Assembly: GCA_900404475.1 (NCBI GenBank)
Contig: OUQQ01000379.1
Location: forward strand, 1-24,226
From: Spongospora subterranea
Taxonomy: Eukaryota; Endomyxa; Phytomyxea; Plasmodiophorida; Plasmodiophoridae
DNA: 24,226 nt
Direction of reading: 5' to 3'
The translations under genes were made by a program, and so were the position numbers. Below the pieces are notes generated by a model that was not told the origin of the DNA, did no database searches, and saw only the letters and a program-made list of their open reading frames with translations. Positions 1-10,499 of this stretch are shown piece after piece (position 1 is the stretch's first letter; every line of letters starts with the position of its first letter).

Positions 1-176
1 CAGCAGTCCATTAAGATTTTGATTTGATGATATGAAGACCAGGGGGGGACGGCGACGGGGACTTTACTACGGACTCCGCCCACATCGCGTCGTGACCAAC
101 ACTGGTGCCAGAACACGATCACCACAACCGTGGCCTTCTTAAGGTCTCGGCGGCCGATTCTACTCATCCATCAGCC

Positions 177-3100
177 ATGTCGTTCTCGAATATGCCCGAC
201 CTGACCAGGTTTGTCAATGACTGGCAGAAAACCCAGAAGCGAATGATGACGCTTGAGGTGGAAATCGGTTTAGAACGACAGAAACGTATCCAGGTACCAG
301 TAAATTCATTGATTGTCAATTGTTTTCAATTATTCATTCGATTCTATTCATTGCCTTTTTGTTACTGCGGACCGGGTCCATGGAGCTATGGTGTTTCTTG
401 TTTGGCTGTACCGCCATCTGTTTGCTTTGTTCGCCATTTTCGTTCCGAATAATTCTCATATCTCTTTAATTCCCCTGTTATTTACTGCAACTGTGTAAAA
501 ATTGAAAAAAAATCACTTCTCTTCCTGATTTGATATTTTGATCGTCATTCTTTGCACTAATGTAGTTATAGACGGTCTTTGAAAATTCTGACGTAAATTC
601 AACGTTTATTAGGCAGAAGCGGCGTATATGGCTTTGAAAGCGGAAGTAGCCGGGCATCGGCCACACGTTGACTATCTCGGATTATTCGTGAACAATGTTC
701 TACTTTTTGCTGACGAAATGAAGAATATGGCCCAGAATATGTATTCCGTTCATCCTTTGGACGTGATACCCGAGTTCAAAGATGGCCCTGCCCCGACAAT
801 TTCAGCAGCTGATGGCGTCATCTCTGAATCTCCACAGGCAGTGTCCGCTGGTAACGGGCCTCCGTCCCCTCCGGTTCAGAATCAGGTCGATAACGGTTTT
901 AATTCACCAATTGAGGACGATATGCAAGATTTTGAACAAGAAATTCAGTGGCGTCCAATTCATGAACTCAAAAGTCCGTTTACTGATGGGCGCCTAAATA
1001 ATGTTAATGATGAATCTCCTATTGCCATAAAGAGCACGTCGCTAGAATCAGAAAACATCAAGAACTCGTCAACGTCCCCTGAGCGCATAGCAACTTCTTC
1101 TGATAAGGGTTCACTATCGTCTTCCAAAATCCCCATTGAGAGGTATGCAGTTTTTCCTGCGACTCCATCATCCAATGGCATGATCACACCTAACGCTCGA
1201 TCTGATATTGGGCCCTCGGCCAGTTCATCACTACTCACCGTGCCGGTTAATGCCAACGCTAATTGTACGCTCTCCCAGAATCTGTCATTTTATCCAGCAG
1301 TTCGTGGACCAACACCTTCCAATGTCATTGTTCGCTCTGGAACTACACTAACAGCATCGTCTGTTCCCTCGTCTTCTGTTCCTCATCCCATGTCCATTCG
1401 CTCATCGTCGCCTATTCATCCTGTAGCGCCTCATGTAGTTTCATCGTCTGCTTTAAGCCGTTCCGTAAATCCATCCAACTCTGATGGGTCGCCATTTTCG
1501 ACTTCTATTTCTCCATCTTTCAGTCAGGTTGCACGTGACGCTTTAATCCCTTCAGACTGTGCTGCACCGCCCCATGCTGATTCTTCAGCACCCCCGGCGT
1601 CAACTTCCTGCTATACTTCCCCCATGGCGAGGACACCCCCTTCATCGATTTTAACCCCCAAATCGACGTTTTTAGCAAACTCGCAGAAGAAAGATGCTGC
1701 TGTGGAACCGGTTGCTGAACTGCCGTGTGTAATCTCGTCTCGAGATTCTTCTCCAGAGGATGGCGCTTTACCAATGGATGTTGATCCTCCCGAGTCGAGT
1801 CCGGTTCATAGGACGAGTGGTGATCACCACCGGTGAGTTATGTATGCTGATCTTCGATATTCATTCCCACATTATGTTTGCCTAGCCCGACCGCTGTAGC
1901 AACGTGTGTCCCCATTTCAGATTCAACCGTGTCCCTTTCCAAAAATTCTTTTAAATCAGACAGGGACTTTTCCATGTATTCACTAGAAAATGAGGTGGGA
2001 TCGCTTCGTTTTATTTACTCTTTCTTCACAGTGCTGTTTTTGTTCGTTTTTTAGTCTTTTTGTTCACCTAGTCTAATGCTGTTATGATTCTCTCTATTTG
2101 CACTGTACAACTCTTTGGTGTTTAATATTACGTCGATGAGTCAAGCCATTGCTGAGAACACTCAGCCATGAATGACTGACTCTGAACGCACCGCCCCACG
2201 TCGTCCTTTTGTCGCTTGGCATTTACTTTTTCTTAGATACTGGCAATGCTTGCAACGCGATCTTCGTCCACCTGTTGCGACGTTAAGACTCTTCCTGCCG
2301 TAAGTTGACGCTAGAGGGCTAGTGTTCCACTATGTAATCCTAATGTTTCGAAAGATGTACGAGGCCCGTTACGGATGTAATTTCTCCAAACGTCTTGTTC
2401 AGGCCGGGCTCTCCACGTTGGACACTTTTGTCAATTTTTTCAAATGGTTCGTAGATCATTGTCAACAGTTGTTTATGACGTTCCAGAGGCAATTGGTTGT
2501 CGAATCTCATAACAAGCACCGTTTTTGGACGTAGTCGTTATGTACTGTTTCTGCTTTTTATAGATGATCTTTTATTTGTGTCCAAATTCGCTCTAATATG
2601 GTTGAATTCGTTAGGCAATCGCATCTGCAAAAAACGTCGTTGATATTCACCGAGAAAGTAACCGGCTCCTACAATGGCTTGTTCGTATCTGTTGCGTTGC
2701 CATCTTCACGCTCATCGTCAACTCGTCGCAATGTAAACGTTCCTTGTTTTGTACAAGGATGACACGATTTATTTTCGCAAAGATTTTTTATGTTTGCTCT
2801 TTGTTCCTTCTTTTTCAAAATTACTGTTGTTCGTTCGACAGCTAGCAGCGTAGAACTCTTAAATGTGTTTTTAGTCGCCTACTTGTCACGATCGCAGTGA
2901 GCATCGCTCATCGCAGAGGTCTCGTTCCCGGTCACCGTCCAGAAGAGCGTACCGACCTTTATTACCGACCGATCATTATTCTTCTTCTCGACGCAACAGT
3001 CGTGACGCGTAAGACATTTTATTTTATGTTGGTTGCTCTTTCATCACATAGTAAAAGACAACATGTCAGAAAACCCTCTTTTTTTTTCCAGAACTTCAGC

Positions 3101-3443
3101 AAGTCATTCATTGTTTGTGTGTATTTTCAGTTATGATTACTCCCGACGTGATCGTCGAGATGACGTCCGCAGGTCGGATTCGTTGCCGGCAACAGAGTCG
3201 GCCGGCCCTATCCGGTTTTGTTACCAGTTCAACAGAACACAGAGTTGTCGCTCCGAAAAGTGCAGTTCGAGCCACGTTTGCGCTCTCTGCGGTTCAGGCG
3301 GGCACGGTGTCGTTGCTTGCCCGGTCGCCCGGGACGATTCAGAGGTTGCGGCTGCACTTACGTCGTTATCGCCGGAAGAATCCACCTCCAACGCGGTTCC
3401 CCGAAACCAAAATATCCCATCTAATATTAAACTACGGAATTGA
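177..3443 (+). CDS. RS-domain protein with CCCH and CCHC zinc fingers (multi-exon)
   Basis: No named family is recognised. The proposed exons are 177-293, 613-1832, 2237-2299, 2615-2732, 2875-3008 and 3131-3443; phase is kept at every junction. An extra in-phase exon at about 2403-2450 is possible. The N-terminal ~100 residues are charged and helical-looking (DWQKTQKRMMTLEVEIGLER). About 320 Ser/Pro/Thr-rich residues follow, then an Arg/Ser stretch (RSRSRSPSRR, about 2917-2946) and YDYSRRDRRDD. The last exon holds a C-x8-C-x4-C-x3-H finger beginning at FCYQF, running straight into a CCHC knuckle, CALCGSGGHGVVAC (C-x2-C-x4-H-x4-C). RS segments and CCCH/CCHC fingers are typical of RNA-binding and splicing proteins, so a nuclear RNA role is inferred. 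The ATG at 177 is the first in frame. The first two and last two exons are firm; the two between are the weak part of the model. Confidence 0.6.
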
Positions 3444-4512
3444 ATTTGTTTATGCAACATTTTCACGGCCGATCATGTGTGTTTACACAGAACGAAAACT
3501 CAGGTTTTGTGCCAAAATGCTGAGAACCCGTCAGCTTCGCACTGTGTTGATGTAGGCGTTTTCCAACCATAGCGGGCAAGCATTAGTGCCGTACATTGTG
3601 CTAGGGGTCGCCAATCACCAGAACGCAGCGTTTAGGCAGCGAACCTCTTGTGAATCTAGTTTAACTGTAAGAACTGAAGATCTCCAAGTCTCAATCGCGA
3701 GCGCGCGGTACCAGTTTTTGTTGACAGTTGTATATTGTCAGGGATTCCGTTTTTCAAAAGCGTTGGTACGTTTGGGGTCTAACGAGCATGATACGCCTTA
3801 CGGTGTGTGTTCTTGGTTAAAAATGGCAAAACGGGGAAATACGACAGCGATTCGGTCCCAACTTAAATTTGGATATTGCTTGTCCCCCTCGCTGATGAAA
3901 CAAGGTCGCCACTGATAGTCCATTGAATTGTCGCTGAAATTTCGATCAGAAGTAGATGGCCTCCAAAACGCTCCAACATAAAGGTAGAATTCGGCCAAAC
4001 AAAGGGGTTTGACTATGGCTTTTGAAACAAGTAAACTGTTTCCATAATCAAGAAAATTTGTAAGAACGAATAGAGGAGACAGCAATAATCTATCTGGTTT
4101 TTACATTATATGGGTGATATCCTCATTAGCGCGAGGACAGTAATGGAAAATGCCGCCGATGCAGGTAGAGTNGCATGATACGCCTTACGGTGTGTGTTCT
4201 TGGTTAAAAATGGCAAAACGGGGAAATACGACAGCGATTCGGTCCCAACTTAAATTTGGATATTGCTTGTCCCCCTCGCTGATGAAACAAGGTCGCCACT
4301 GATAGTCCATTGAATTCGTCTCATACGGATTCAAGTGTCGCTGAAATTTCGATCAGAAGTAGATGGTCTCCAACACGCCCCAACAAAAGGTAGAATTCGG
4401 CCAAACAAAGGGGTTTGACTATGGCTTTTGAAACAAGTAAACTGTTTCCATAATCAAGAAAAAATTTTAAGAACAAATAGAGGAGACAGCAATAATCTAT
4501 CTGGTTTTTACA
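3444..4512. other. Intergenic space between convergent genes, inflated by an assembly duplicate
   Basis: This lies between the plus-strand zinc-finger gene and the 3' end of the minus-strand phosphate transporter. Much of it (3786-4171) is a second copy of 4173-4578, separated by a single N at 4172. The left copy carries the last codons and stop of the transporter again (about 4106-4171). The true intergenic distance is therefore about 390 nt shorter than it appears. Short open frames here on both strands look like neither conserved protein nor exons. No other gene or RNA is seen. Confidence 0.7.
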
Positions 4513-4578
4513 TTATATGGGTGATATCCTCATTAGCGCGAGGACAGTAATGGAAAATGCCGCCGATGCAGGTAGAGT
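3786..4578. repeat. Direct duplicate flanking a single N (assembly join 1)
   Basis: 3786-4171 and 4173-4578 are near-identical direct copies, and the N at 4172 sits exactly between them. The left copy ends on the base where the N begins and the right copy starts on the base after it, which is what two overlapping contig ends joined without merging would give. The right copy has about 20 nt extra near 4319 and a few substitutions or 1-nt indels (around 4370-4385 and 4460). The extra bases and substitutions look like two haplotypes. The duplicate covers the 3' end of the phosphate transporter and its downstream flank. Confidence 0.88.
4172..4172. other. Ambiguous base marking a contig join
   Basis: A single N lies between the two copies of the direct duplicate described at 3786-4578. 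It is best read as a minimal-length gap symbol and not as an uncertain nucleotide. Confidence 0.85.
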
Positions 4579-6728
4579 CACAATCCATGACAAAGCGATT
4601 CTATTCAGAGTTGACTTGTTCACCTTTTCACTGCCTTCGACTAACCCCAGACCTAATAATGCCGATTACAACCAATATTTGATCCTATTAGCAGTATTCT
4701 TACCTGCAATCGCGCCAATCAAGCAATGAGTTGTAGAAACGCTGATGCCGAAAACGGAAGCAGTCAAAACCGTCAAGGCAGTTGCGATTTGAGCAGAGAA
4801 TCCGCGGGAGTATGTCAATTTTGTGATTCGTTCTCCAATAGTCGCCATAACCTAAACAAGAAGAAAATGAGATCGTAACAGCCAGCTTTGAAAAAATATA
4901 TTGCAGACCTTGTAACCATATGTAGATAACCCTAAAACAATTCCAAGACCGCCAAAAATCAGAATCCATAACGATACGGGTTCATGCCCATCAACTGAAC
5001 CTATTGAGGGAAAATTCATTATCTATTCGGTTAATAGAATCAGAAATGGCACTGAAACACTTAGAAAGTTCTGAAATCATATGGACTTGAAAGTTCTATA
5101 TTGGTGAATCGAATACGGGCGCAGCGCAAAAAGGAAGTGTTACCTGTCGTATAAACCTCAACAATGGCGGCAAACGGCCCAATCGAGTTTGAGACTGTGA
5201 AAAGATGGAACTTAATTGATAGCCATCTTCATAGCACAAAAATCACACCATCATTGCTGCCATGGGCAAACGAAACGACGCATGCAGTGATCACCATTAG
5301 ACGAATGAAAACGGCCTCAGCCGCCTCGACAGGGTCTTCATCAGAAGACAAGTCCACAGTTATCTTACCACGAGAGTTTCCATTTTTAAAAGCCGCAGCT
5401 GTGGACAGGCAAAATACAATCAACGCGGCAAGAAAACTTTGGGTTTTCGACAATCTATTTGAAAGAAATTTAAAACAAGCAAATCATTGAAGTTGATGAA
5501 GAAACAAAAACATACAACCGTTTTTTGTACATCTCAAAAATCTGAGCGACGCTAAGGTTAGGTTAAAACCCGCTACTCAGATAAAAGCAAGCTGAGAAAA
5601 AAGTGAACACCACAAATGAACGTGATAACCTGAAGTCAACAGGTCCAGCGAGTGTTGAAAAGGCAGTTAATACGCTTAGCGTAAAGCCGAAAAAGTATGG
5701 GATCAAATTTTGAGCCGCCCTTAACGGGCGAGCATTCTTCAATATGAACTTGTTTATGATGTAGAAGACGAAGAATGAGATAATCGCTCCAGCAGCAGGG
5801 GATATAACCCATGATAAAATCACTTTTGATAGGGCAGACACATTAAGAGCTTGAGGGCATAAAACCAATCCAAGGCCAACTAGAGACCTGTCATTCACTT
5901 TAGACATTGGACCATAAAATTATTAATGTTTTAACGAACAAAAATTCGATTGCACATGGTCATCATGCTATTGGTTAAAACGAGTATTAAGGAACAGATA
6001 CCAAAACACGTTGTCAAATATAAAAATATAGATTGAGGCGTTAACAGCGAAGATAATTGAAAAAAATTCTTGAAAATTTACAGAAATACCCGATTAAACT
6101 ATGCGACGTAGATACAGGTAAGGCATATGCTGTTGCAATNCACATTAAGAGCTTGAGGGCATAAAACCAATCCAAGGCCAACTAGAGACCTGTCATTCAC
6201 TTTAGACATTGGACCATAAAATTATTAATGTTTTAACGAAAAAAAAATCGATTGCACATGGTCATCATGCTATTGGTTAAAACGAATATTTAGGAACAGA
6301 TACCAAAACACGTTGTCAAATATAAAATATAGATTGAGGCGTTAACTGCGAAGATAATTGAAAAAATTTCTTGAAAATTTACAGAAATACCCGATTAAAC
6401 TATGCGACGTAGATACAGGTAAGGCATATGCTGTTGCAATGGCGAGCCAGATAAACGCGCCGGCCAGCGTGCAGAACATTATCTGACTGTAAATCTCCAA
6501 TGACCCCGTCAGTTTTGGGTCAAGAATTCCTTTGGAGATTGTCTGTGCGACATCGCCTCCGACCAAAGCGCCTGCGAACTCGCAGACCGCCCCGATCATG
6601 ATTGCTTGCTGGACCGTAACCGCTTTCGACCCAACAGCCGTCCCTAAGGCGTTGGACACATCCTGGGCCCCGATTGCCCAGGCCATGCCGAGTGCCACGC
6701 CGCCCGACGCCAGCATCAGCGTCGCCAT
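4513..6728 (-). CDS. PiT-family inorganic phosphate transporter (7 exons)
   Basis: This is a sodium- or proton-coupled phosphate symporter of the PiT/PHO-4 (SLC20) family, a polytopic membrane protein. Exons on the minus strand are 6728-6391, 5887-5630, 5454-5249, 5194-5144, 5000-4909, 4851-4704 and 4652-4513. Splicing gives about 410 residues with phase kept throughout. Both family half-repeats are present: [15 protein letters not shown] (residues ~20-34) with [10 protein letters not shown] (~104-113), and GSNDVSNSIGP with [11 protein letters not shown] in the second half. It is at the short end for the family because the loop between halves is small (an acidic DLSSDEDP stretch). The first signature has Gln where GAND is usual. 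As assembled, the gene carries duplicated sequence around the N at 6140, so an automatic model would break; exon 2 is taken from the left copy. Family assignment is firm, the Met start fairly so. Confidence 0.9.
5839..6440. repeat. Direct duplicate flanking a single N (assembly join 2)
   Basis: 5839-6139 and 6141-6440 are direct copies with one N (6140) exactly between them, like join 1. Each copy contains the end of exon 1, intron 1 and the start of exon 2 of the phosphate transporter. The coding parts are identical by eye. The roughly eight differences (for example around 6241-6247, 6284-6290, 6327 and 6348) all lie in the intron. That pattern suggests two alleles under coding constraint and not random sequencing error. 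Confidence 0.88.
6140..6140. other. Ambiguous base marking a contig join inside the transporter gene
   Basis: A single N separates the two copies of the duplicate at 5839-6440. Collapsing the two copies restores a normal exon 1 - intron 1 (about 200 nt) - exon 2 arrangement for the phosphate transporter. Confidence 0.85.
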
Positions 6729-8074
6729 TGTTGTAGTGTATTCAGATGACTATGAGAACTGTTGCGATCCCCTAAATCAGTGAAGGGGGTGGTGGTGGTG
6801 GTAGACGACACAGACCACAGGGGTGTACAACCAGGGGTAAACCACAGCAGTGCGTGACAGGGATACAGTCATTCTTCCCCTGGACTGCAGTCTGCACAGA
6901 GTGGGTTGATCATGAAGTTGGGTACTGGTCACTGGTCAGGTGTGTCTTCGTAGGAGACCGTGAACGAGTTCAAAACACAGATCTAATAGCGCTGACGAAA
7001 CCCATCTAAACATATGAAGAAACCATTCGTGAATTGCACATCCCGCCCCATAATTCGCCAACAAATCTTTGATGCGGTGGCAAATTTATCACCACGCAAA
7101 ACATTTGAAGGTTATAAATCCGGATAGATGTATAGCACTACGTCCGGTTACGATGATCGCGTTTCTGGGGACCGACGACCCAGTTCAACTTGTCAATCTT
7201 CTCACTACAAAACGGGGGCGTGTTTCAAGCGAGTTTTGAGAGCATTTATTCCACCCCATTGAGTAGCAATGGCAGAAAAGTGACGAAGACTACGAGTTAC
7301 TATCCGAGTAGTTGTTCGCGAATGAGCAACAACAAACCAGAATCATCTTCTGCCCCTTCATCAATATAAAACCCTGGTTAGGGCCCTGTTAGCACTTCGT
7401 TTGCGTATCGTCAGAATGGACACATTTGGCCTGTAGCCTGCCAGTAAACTTTGTCAGCGATCTTAGGACCGAGCTTAACACTCAATGAAAGGGTAACTCG
7501 CTGCAGATTACGCGCCAGAATAGCACGTAATGATGTTGGCGCAACACCGAAAGTTGGCAGTCAATTTCGGCGTATTGTCGTAAAAGCATCCTATCAGTGC
7601 TCATTCTGAACAATAGGTTGTTTTCTTGAGGATTTTCGGGCACGACTTAAACGCAGTTGTTATGGTTTTTGGACTGCAAATGTGGGTTCGTTGTGGCGAT
7701 ACAAAAGGGCAACTAGAAAAAGAATTCAGCTGGCTGCATTGTCTACATAGGCCAATTGAGTTAGCGGGATGAATTGATAGGCGCCTTACTCGGTGGGATA
7801 GCGAGCGAGCATTTGCCTTTGGCGACAAGAATATAAGCGACGTTGTTTGCTTTTTTCTGGAGCACTTTGATCAATGAAGACATAGAATAGACGATAAAAT
7901 CAGGAAATATTCCATAGGATATTGGCAATGGATAAGTATTACCCATATACCTATGAATCCTAATAAACAAACGTACAATATAAACGGGTCAGTTGAACGG
8001 AATTGTTCAATCTCGGAGTCGGAAAATGAACATAACGTTAAACAATCACAGCCACTGGACAGGTCCTAACACAG
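6729..8074. other. Divergent intergenic region between the phosphate transporter and F-box gene 1
   Basis: About 1.35 kb contains no supported gene. It must hold the 5' regions of both neighbours, which are transcribed away from each other. A short GGT microsatellite lies at about 6786-6802. A block around 7535-7580 is recognisably related to about 11555-11605 upstream of the second F-box gene, as is the last ~90 nt before the start codon. Between these blocks this copy has roughly 350 nt (about 7590-7965) absent from the other copy. Small open frames here on the minus strand show no domain or splice support. Confidence 0.55.
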
Positions 8075-9067
8075 ATGAGCCTGAACAAGGATGGATCAGA
8101 TCCAATTGGCACGTCGAAATTGGGCTTCAATGATTTATCCATTGATGTCCTAGTTGATTGTCTGTTTGAATTTCTGGATCCAGAATCAATCGCTGCATTG
8201 GCCTCTCTCAATCGCCAATTCACATCATGTGATTTGTAAACCCGTTAATCCTTTCTCCTCTGTTGTTGTAATTCAGTCTCCATAGATATGTCTGATGATT
8301 GTCAAGAGATATGGCGCCGTTTGGTCTCGACAAAAATCAAGGACGCCCTCGAGATCATTCCAAGGAAATCGTGGAAGGCGATATATATCGATTCGTCCAG
8401 CGGGTTCACAATCAACAGAATCGGCGAACTCAATGATTTCCTGTTTAGAGCCAATTCCCCATTCCGCTTAGAAAAATTGGTGCTGGGTGTCAGAGGGTGT
8501 TCGCTGAAGCGAGAAGGGGAGACATATTTTGAATTCAACGAGGACATCAAGATCCCGATAGGCGCTTTTATCAAATCAAATGATGAAATCGTTGTAAATT
8601 GTGATGATCAAGTCGCTACAGTTTTTCGCGTTGTTCAAACTGGTATTTGGCCATCATCCTATCTGTACCGAGGAGTTGCCTGCAAGAAAACAGATATTCC
8701 ACAGGTATTTCCACTTGTTGGTGGTCGGCGAATTCCTAAGAAGACTTCCAAAATCTTCGATCGCTTTTTACTTCGCCATGATTCGGTTATTGGGCATATT
8801 AATTTCACTAAGCGTAAGCTGAAACTTGAGCGATACTTATCGAACACTGGTGGCCTCAATAATATTGCCAAGTATCTGCAAAATCGGAGCAAGGCGATTA
8901 AAATCGTACGCAACACACTTTTCTCACATTTCTATCAAATCCAAACACCATTTTGCAATTTGGCAATCGGACAGTTCAAGACCATTGACGAAGCATTGGC
9001 CAATTTGAACGCGTATCTTGCACCGGAGCGTGAACCGTCCTGGCGTGACCTTCCAGCCTTCAAATGA
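8075..9067 (+). CDS. F-box protein, copy 1 (two exons)
   Basis: Exons are 8075-8228 and 8286-9067, with a 57-nt intron (GTGATT...CATAG) inside the F-box. The product has about 311 residues. The N-terminal segment from LSIDVLVDCLFEFLDPESIAALASLN to CQEIWRRLV (residues ~20-63) fits the F-box pattern: a Leu-rich helix, an acidic/Pro turn and a terminal IWRxL. F-box proteins usually recruit substrates to SCF (Skp1-cullin) ubiquitin ligases, so that role is inferred. The C-terminal ~250 residues show no WD40, LRR or Kelch repeats and are unrecognised. The start is the first ATG, and the duplicate gene starts at the equivalent place with an exon 1 of identical length (154 nt). Its paralogue is at 11743-12758. 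Splicing is supported because both copies share the same donor and acceptor positions. Confidence 0.72.
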
Positions 9068-9230
9068 GAAACCAAAACACGTAAACGGGGCGGAATATAG
9101 AAATAGTTCATCGGCACCGAAACCCTATCTGATAAATTAGACGAGGACTATGAGTTTACCCAAGTAATTCCTGTTTATATTCAAAATATTTTCTAGTGCA
9201 GAGTGACACGAGTGGTCAAACCATTTGAGC

Positions 9231-9236
9231 TTTATT
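9231..9236 (-). terminator. AATAAA overlapping the stop codon of the 9232-9989 gene
   Basis: On the minus strand the final codon and stop read GAA TAA, followed directly by AG, so the TAA lies inside AATAAA. It is a plausible poly(A) signal. Two other minus-strand genes in this window have the same overlap in the same register. Confidence 0.45.
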
Positions 9237-9989
9237 CGACAACTAGATCCAGTTTAACTTGCGGTTGACTGACAAAACAGTAAGGAAAGGCCTGGTCGCC
9301 TCGGTCGGCGTCTAATTCTGCCTCGAGGATGCGGTACCGAACAACACTGTCGCGTTCTAAAATGATAAAGCGCCCGACGAGAGCGTCCTCGTGAGCGGTG
9401 TCACTCATATTCGGTAAGAGGCAATGGGAGTTTGGTCGGCCAGAACATAATTGTACAGGAGTGCGGTGCCATGACGACCAAGATTGCCTCCAGGATAGTT
9501 CGGCGGCGGTTAAACCCATAATGGATGGGCGGTAGATGGCGTTATTGGAGGGAGGGGCTGGGCGATCACCTGTCAACGTACTCTTGACTGAGTCAAACGA
9601 TAACCATTCCCCGGCGACGAGCGTGCCGTGATTGATTGCAAGGAAACGGCGCCACCAAGGTCGTTTCAATCCATCAGGTTGACAATACTGTGGACACGGA
9701 AGGGCAATCCAACGATCTGCACAGATGATTGCATCCAATGCCCTTTGGTCTCGTACTGGCGACAAGTACTACCGAGTGTCAATGGCTTGAATAAGATAGT
9801 GGAGGCGCTGTTGAAAGCGGCGCCTTCAGCAAATAGGTGGCTCGCCGTTGGCATTAGGCAAACGATATTGACTTCGTGGGCGTTGACGTAAGCCGGACCC
9901 TCGTAATGGTGTGCAGAGCGAGTAGTTGGGTGAACAACGGGGATAACATCTTCTCTGAAACACTGGTTTACACAGCCATCATATCCCAT
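9232..9989 (-). CDS. Unrecognised protein, two exons (5' end uncertain)
   Basis: No family is recognised. Two overlapping minus-strand open frames in different phases join cleanly through a 56-nt GT-AG intron (9772-9717, donor GTAGTA, acceptor TGTGCAG), in the size range of this genome's other introns. From the first ATG in frame (9989) the product is about 233 residues and ends at a TAA embedded in AATAAA. The sequence is of mixed, protein-like composition (for example RRFLAINHGTLVAGEWLSF and GRFIILERDSVVRYRILEA), with no membrane segment or repeat. The frame stays open upstream to about 10106 without an ATG, and another minus-strand frame occupies 10097-10351, so one or more 5' exons are probably missing from this model. 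The gene lies between the two F-box copies in opposite orientation. A decayed gene cannot be excluded. Confidence 0.42.
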
Positions 9990-10351
9990 GTTAATCAATG
10001 AATGTGTGGAATACAGTGCCTTGAACGGAATTCGCTGAAATTGCCGTTGTCCGAAGGTGAACAATTTCCCGAGGTCCTGGACAGAATCAGGCCACGTCAC
10101 GAACAAGCGTGTTTAGACAGTGACTTGGCCAACCAACGATCGGTTCCAGGCAGCGATGGGGCGAGAATACCAAGGCCAATGGTGTTGAGTGTCTCCAGCC
10201 GGTGGCGTGTCCAATGCAGAATATCAAACAATCTGTACAATTGTTTCCGATTACACCTGGCTAGGACGGTGTGGCGGAATCGCATATTCGCGAGGGTGGA
10301 ACGAGTTGAGATGGATGAACGGAACGTATTTTGAATAAGAAGGCAACACAA
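9990..10351 (-). other. Possible 5' exons of the unrecognised minus-strand gene
   Basis: Minus-strand open frames cover 10106-9990 (continuous with the exon at 9989) and 10351-10097 in another phase. The second contains protein-like sequence (for example QLYRLFDILHWTRHRLETL). No donor/acceptor pair that keeps phase between the two was found. They may be separate, frameshifted, or joined by a splice not visible by eye. Confidence 0.25.
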
Positions 10352-10499
10352 TGGAAATCGCTATCGAACAGCAACCTTGTGGTCAGGTCCAGATATCCAT
10401 TGGCGGTCCAACAAGCACATCCTCTCAGTTAATTAAATATCATTGAATCCTATGTGGCAATCGCTTCCCTTGTCTGAGAAAACAAGTCACATCGTGAAT

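Noticed and set aside
960..1774. Minus-strand open frames opposite the Ser/Pro-rich exon
   Set aside because: They are antisense shadows of a long biased plus-strand exon that is in phase with flanking exons.
3092..3130. Alternative acceptor TTTTTTTCCAG upstream of the zinc-finger exon
   Set aside because: Using it does not keep the RS-to-finger reading frame; the acceptor at 3130 does.
3586..4085. Open frames on both strands downstream of the zinc-finger gene
   Set aside because: Much of this lies in the assembly duplicate of the transporter's 3' flank; there are no domains, and the frames change between the two copies.
5164..5490. 108-residue plus-strand open frame
   Set aside because: It is antisense to PiT exons 3 and 4, which match family motifs on the minus strand.
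9628..10334. Plus-strand open frames opposite the unrecognised gene
   Set aside because: They do not join through introns; the minus strand gives a phase-keeping splice and a stop inside AATAAA.
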